Assembly (NCBI RefSeq): GCF_007859075.1
Contig: NZ_VOAK01000011.1
Coordinates: 62,001-126,000, forward strand
Direction of reading: 5' to 3'
DNA: 64,000 bases
From: Gemmobacter aquaticus
Lineage (GTDB): Bacteria > Pseudomonadota > Alphaproteobacteria > Rhodobacterales > Rhodobacteraceae
A program made the position numbers and the translations under genes. Positions 61,305 to 64,000 of this stretch are shown here, piece after piece. Below the pieces are notes generated by a model. That model saw only the letters and a program-made list of their open reading frames with translations, was not told the origin of the DNA and ran no database searches. The first letter of the stretch is position 1. Every line of letters starts with the position of its first letter.

Positions 61305-62357
61305 TCAGACGATCCGCAGCACAGGCTGATCGGTCGGGTCCAGCACCCGCCCGACGGTTGCGGCCCCGGAAAATCCCTGCGCCTTGAAGATATCCAGCAC
61401 CTGATCCACAGCCTCTGGGGCGCAGGCGACCAGCAGGCCGCCGCTCGTCTGCGGATCTGTCAGCAGCGCGCGGTCGACATGTGCGAAGCCATCGGGCAAG
61501 ACGATTTCGGCACCGTAGCTCTCCCAATTGCGGCCAGAGGCGCCGGTGACGCGGCCTGCCTCTGCAAGATCGCGGGCCCCTGCCAGAAGCGGGACCCGGG
61601 GCCAGCGAATCTCCACATCGCAACCGGCGCCGCGCGCCATTTCCAGACCGTGTCCGCCAAGGCCAAAGCCGGTCACATCGGTCATCGCGTGAACGCCCGG
61701 CAATGCGGCGAGCGCCGCACCTGGCGTGTTCAGGCGCGTGACCGTATCGATCATCCGCCCGTAGCCTTGCGCGTCCAGATCGCCTGCCTTCAATGCGGCC
61801 GACAGGACGCCCACACCAAGCGGTTTGCCCAGCACTAGTGCGTCGCCGGGCCGTGCGCCGGCGTTTGTCTTGATCTGATCGGGATGCACCAGACCCAGGA
61901 CCACCAGCCCATAGATCGGCTCGACCGAGTCGATGGTGTGCCCGCCCGCAATCGGAATACCGGCCGACGCGCAGACCTCGGCGCCGCCGGCAAGGATCGA
62001 GGCGATGGTCGTCTCGGACAAAACCTTGACCGGCATGCCCACCAGCGCCAGCGCCATGATCGGCCGCCCTCCCATGGCATAGACGTCACTGATCGCATTG
62101 GTCGCGGCGATGCGCCCGAAATCGCGCGGATCATCGACGATCGGCATGAAGAAGTCGGTGGTCGCAACAAGCGCCTGTGTGTCGTTCAGCCGCCAGACGG
62201 CCGCGTCATCGGCTGTCGCGGTGCCCACCAGCAGCTCTGGCGGAACCGGCAGGGCAGGGGCTTGCGCCAGCAGGCGTGAGAGCACGCCGGGGGCAATCTT
62301 GCAGCCACAGCCGCCGCCATGCGACAGCGAGGTCAGGCGGGGTTCGGTCTGGGTCAT
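61305..62357 (-). CDS. selD: Selenide, water dikinase
   Basis: 350 residues. The active-site segment HGGGCGCKIAPG has cysteine in place of selenocysteine, with the essential lysine; TTDFFMPIVDDPRDFGRIAATNAISDVYAMGG and TDVTGFGLGGHGLEMA follow. It makes selenophosphate for selenocysteine or 2-selenouridine synthesis. No selA, selB or selenouridine synthase lies beside it, and the NapA here uses cysteine, so its client is elsewhere. It lies 36 bases downstream of matB on the same strand. Confidence 0.94.
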   Translation of the reverse strand: MTQTEPRLTSLSHGGGCGCKIAPGVLSRLLAQAPALPVPPELLVGTATADDAAVWRLNDTQALVATTDFFMPIVDDPRDFGRIAATNAISDVYAMGGRPIMALALVGMPVKVLSETTIASILAGGAEVCASAGIPIAGGHTIDSVEPIYGLVVLGLVHPDQIKTNAGARPGDALVLGKPLGVGVLSAALKAGDLDAQGYGRMIDTVTRLNTPGAALAALPGVHAMTDVTGFGLGGHGLEMARGAGCDVEIRWPRVPLLAGARDLAEAGRVTGASGRNWESYGAEIVLPDGFAHVDRALLTDPQTSGGLLVACAPEAVDQVLDIFKAQGFSGAATVGRVLDPTDQPVLRIV

Positions 62358-62393
62358 CCGTTGGCTCCGTTCAAAGTGGCAAAGGGCGGATCG

Positions 62394-63902
62394 TCAGGCT
62401 TGAAACCAGCCCTTGTAGGTGTCGCGCAGCACGTTCTTTTGCACCTTGCCCATGGTGTTGCGCGGCAGGCTTTCAACCACCACGGCGGCCTTGGGCTGCT
62501 TGAATCTGGCCAGCTTGTCGCGGATCACCTCAAGCACGGCGCCAGCATCGAGCGTGCGTCCCTTCTGTGGCACCAGAACGGCCAGCACCGCCTCGCCGAA
62601 ATCAGGGTGGGGCACGCCGATCACAGCGCTTTCCAGAACGCCCGGCACCTCGTCGAGCAGCAGTTCAACCTCTTTCGGATAGACGTTGAACCCGCCCGAG
62701 ATCACCAGATCCTTGGCACGGCCCACGATGGTCACATATCCGTCGGCATCAACGAACCCCACATCGCCGGTGATGAACCAGCCATCCTCGCGCAGTTCCT
62801 CACGCGTCTTTTCGGGCATCTGCCAGTATCCCTTGAAGACGTTGGGGCCGCGCACCTCGATGACCCCCACCTCTCCCTGCGCCACCTCGGCGCCCTCGGC
62901 CATGATGCGCAACTCGACCCCCGGCAGGGGCAGACCCACGGTGCCCGCACGTCGGTCACCCTCATAGGGGTTGGAGGTGTTCATATTGGTTTCGGTCATG
63001 CCGTAGCGTTCGAGGATGCGATGGCCCGTGCGCTCTTCAAAGCTGCGGTGGGTTTCCGCAAGCAGGGGGGCCGAGCCCGAAACAAGGAGCCGCATCCCCG
63101 CCACCAGATCGCGGGTGAGCCGCGCATCGTCCAGAAGGCGGGTATAGAAGGTAGGCACGCCCATCATCGTCGTGGCCTGCGGCAGGGCGCGGATCACGGC
63201 CTCAAGATCAAAGCCCGGCAGGAAGATCATCTGCCCGCCAGTCAGCAGGCTGATGTTCGAGGCGACAAACAGGCCGTGTGTGTGAAAGATCGGCAGCGCG
63301 TGCAGCAGTACATCCCGCGCGTCAAAGCGCCAGAGGTCTGCCAGCACCTCGGCGTTGGACAGAAGGTTGCGATGCGTCAGCATCGCGCCCTTCGACCGGC
63401 CCGTTGTGCCCGAGGTGTAGAGGATCGCCGCAATGTCATCCGGGCCGCGATCCGCGGGTGTGATCGTGCCCGGCTGGCCAGCCGCCGCATCCGTCAGGCT
63501 GCCTGATCCATCGCCATTCAGCGTCAGCACTTGCGCGTGGTTTTTCGATGCCACCCCGGCCAGTTCAATTTGGCGAGCGCCGTCACAGAGGAAGATCCGG
63601 GGGGTGGCGTTGCCAAGGAAATAGTCCACCTCGTCGGCGGTATAGGCCGTATTCAGCGGCAGGAAGATCGCGCCCAGTGCCACCGCTGCGCCATAGACCG
63701 CCAGCGCCTCAGGGCTTTTTGCGACCTGCGCGGCGATGCGGTCACCGGGGGTCAGACCATGCGCGCGCAGGGCATGCGCCTGACGCGCGACCAGCGCAAC
63801 GAACGCCTTCCCGCTGATCGATCCTCCGTCAGCCAGATTCAGGAATGGGCCCGTGCGGTCTGCGAGCGGGGCGAAGAGCGAGTCAAACAGCAAGTTGGGC
63901 AT
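62394..63902 (-). CDS. matB: Malonyl-CoA synthetase
   Basis: 502 residues of the adenylating acyl-CoA ligase superfamily. Phosphate loop AAILYTSGTTGRSKGAMLTHRNL, LHALPIFHTHGLFVASN, GSAPLLAETHRSFEERTGHRILERYGMTETNMNTSNPYEGDR and the C-terminal lysine in PRNTMGKVQKNVLRDTYK. These blocks match Rhodopseudomonas MatB by recollection, and the arginine of RYGMTET is the malonate-binding residue in that family. It converts malonate or methylmalonate to the CoA ester. The start at 63902 (MPNLLFDSLF) fits homologues; ATG 63953 is an alternative. Confidence 0.92.
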   Translation of the reverse strand: MPNLLFDSLFAPLADRTGPFLNLADGGSISGKAFVALVARQAHALRAHGLTPGDRIAAQVAKSPEALAVYGAAVALGAIFLPLNTAYTADEVDYFLGNATPRIFLCDGARQIELAGVASKNHAQVLTLNGDGSGSLTDAAAGQPGTITPADRGPDDIAAILYTSGTTGRSKGAMLTHRNLLSNAEVLADLWRFDARDVLLHALPIFHTHGLFVASNISLLTGGQMIFLPGFDLEAVIRALPQATTMMGVPTFYTRLLDDARLTRDLVAGMRLLVSGSAPLLAETHRSFEERTGHRILERYGMTETNMNTSNPYEGDRRAGTVGLPLPGVELRIMAEGAEVAQGEVGVIEVRGPNVFKGYWQMPEKTREELREDGWFITGDVGFVDADGYVTIVGRAKDLVISGGFNVYPKEVELLLDEVPGVLESAVIGVPHPDFGEAVLAVLVPQKGRTLDAGAVLEVIRDKLARFKQPKAAVVVESLPRNTMGKVQKNVLRDTYKGWFQA

Positions 63903-63953
63903 TTCTGGCACCTTTTCCACGGATACTGGGCAATTCCTGCCATGAAAGCTCAT

Positions 63954-64000
63954 TGTCCCTCAACTGGTAACGGGCTGGTAAGACATGCGGCCTATACGCT
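63954..64000. other. Window end, no gene seen
   Basis: Bases upstream of matB to the window edge; presumably its promoter. Nothing else can be read in 47 bases. Confidence 0.3.

Overview
The window is high-GC, gene-dense DNA with no rRNA, tRNA, CRISPR array, insertion sequence or prophage that I can see. The gene set suggests an alphaproteobacterium of the Rhodobacteraceae (Rhodobacter/Paracoccus-like). It includes a napEFDABC periplasmic nitrate reductase, a type-II lumazine synthase behind an FMN riboswitch, DUF982 and DUF2256 proteins, a TRAP transporter, malonyl-CoA synthetase and many tightly coupled ATGA/TGATG gene junctions. This assignment comes from reading protein sequences by eye; no database search was run.

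Layout. 1-5 kb: a polyamine-type ABC importer (potC partial, potB, potA) divergent from a LuxR-type regulator, then a PuuC-like aldehyde dehydrogenase. 5.3-9.9 kb: a PNPOx-GAF fusion with a stand-alone PNPOx protein, a secreted monoheme cytochrome c, and a chloroperoxidase-like hydrolase divergent from a GlxA/AraC regulator. 10-12.1 kb: small proteins, a cold-shock protein and DUF982. 12.2-16.8 kb: gpx-DUF2256-SDR operon (probable oxidative stress) and glcB divergent from an IclR regulator. 17.4-25 kb: an outer-membrane PagL-like protein, two RTX calcium-binding proteins, and between them an ankyrin protein, a secreted HbpS/GlcG-like protein and a two-component system. 25.5-26.1 kb: FMN riboswitch and ribH.

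26.2-45.3 kb is the dominant feature: a sugar-acid island with a TRAP transporter, a sugar ABC transporter, four LacI regulators and enzymes that together would convert idonate, ketogluconates and lactones to gluconate, 6-phosphogluconate and ribulose 5-phosphate (IdnD, IdnO, a GhrB-like reductase, an SMP-30 lactonase, GntK, Gnd). Near-identical operators built on TATCGATA or GTTAnCGnTAAC lie in each of its divergent promoter regions. This looks like one catabolic regulon.

45.3-54.5 kb: a MerR regulator with a CueR-like cysteine loop and an MFS exporter; a dppABCDF peptide importer preceded by an M24 peptidase with a coupled 17-codon leader ORF, divergent from a GntR/FCD regulator. 54.5-55.4 kb is decayed DNA with a mannitol-dehydrogenase C-terminal remnant. 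55.4-61.3 kb: thiD under a TPP riboswitch, back to back with napEFDABC, whose leader contains a terminator-like hairpin. 61.3-64 kb: selD and matB.
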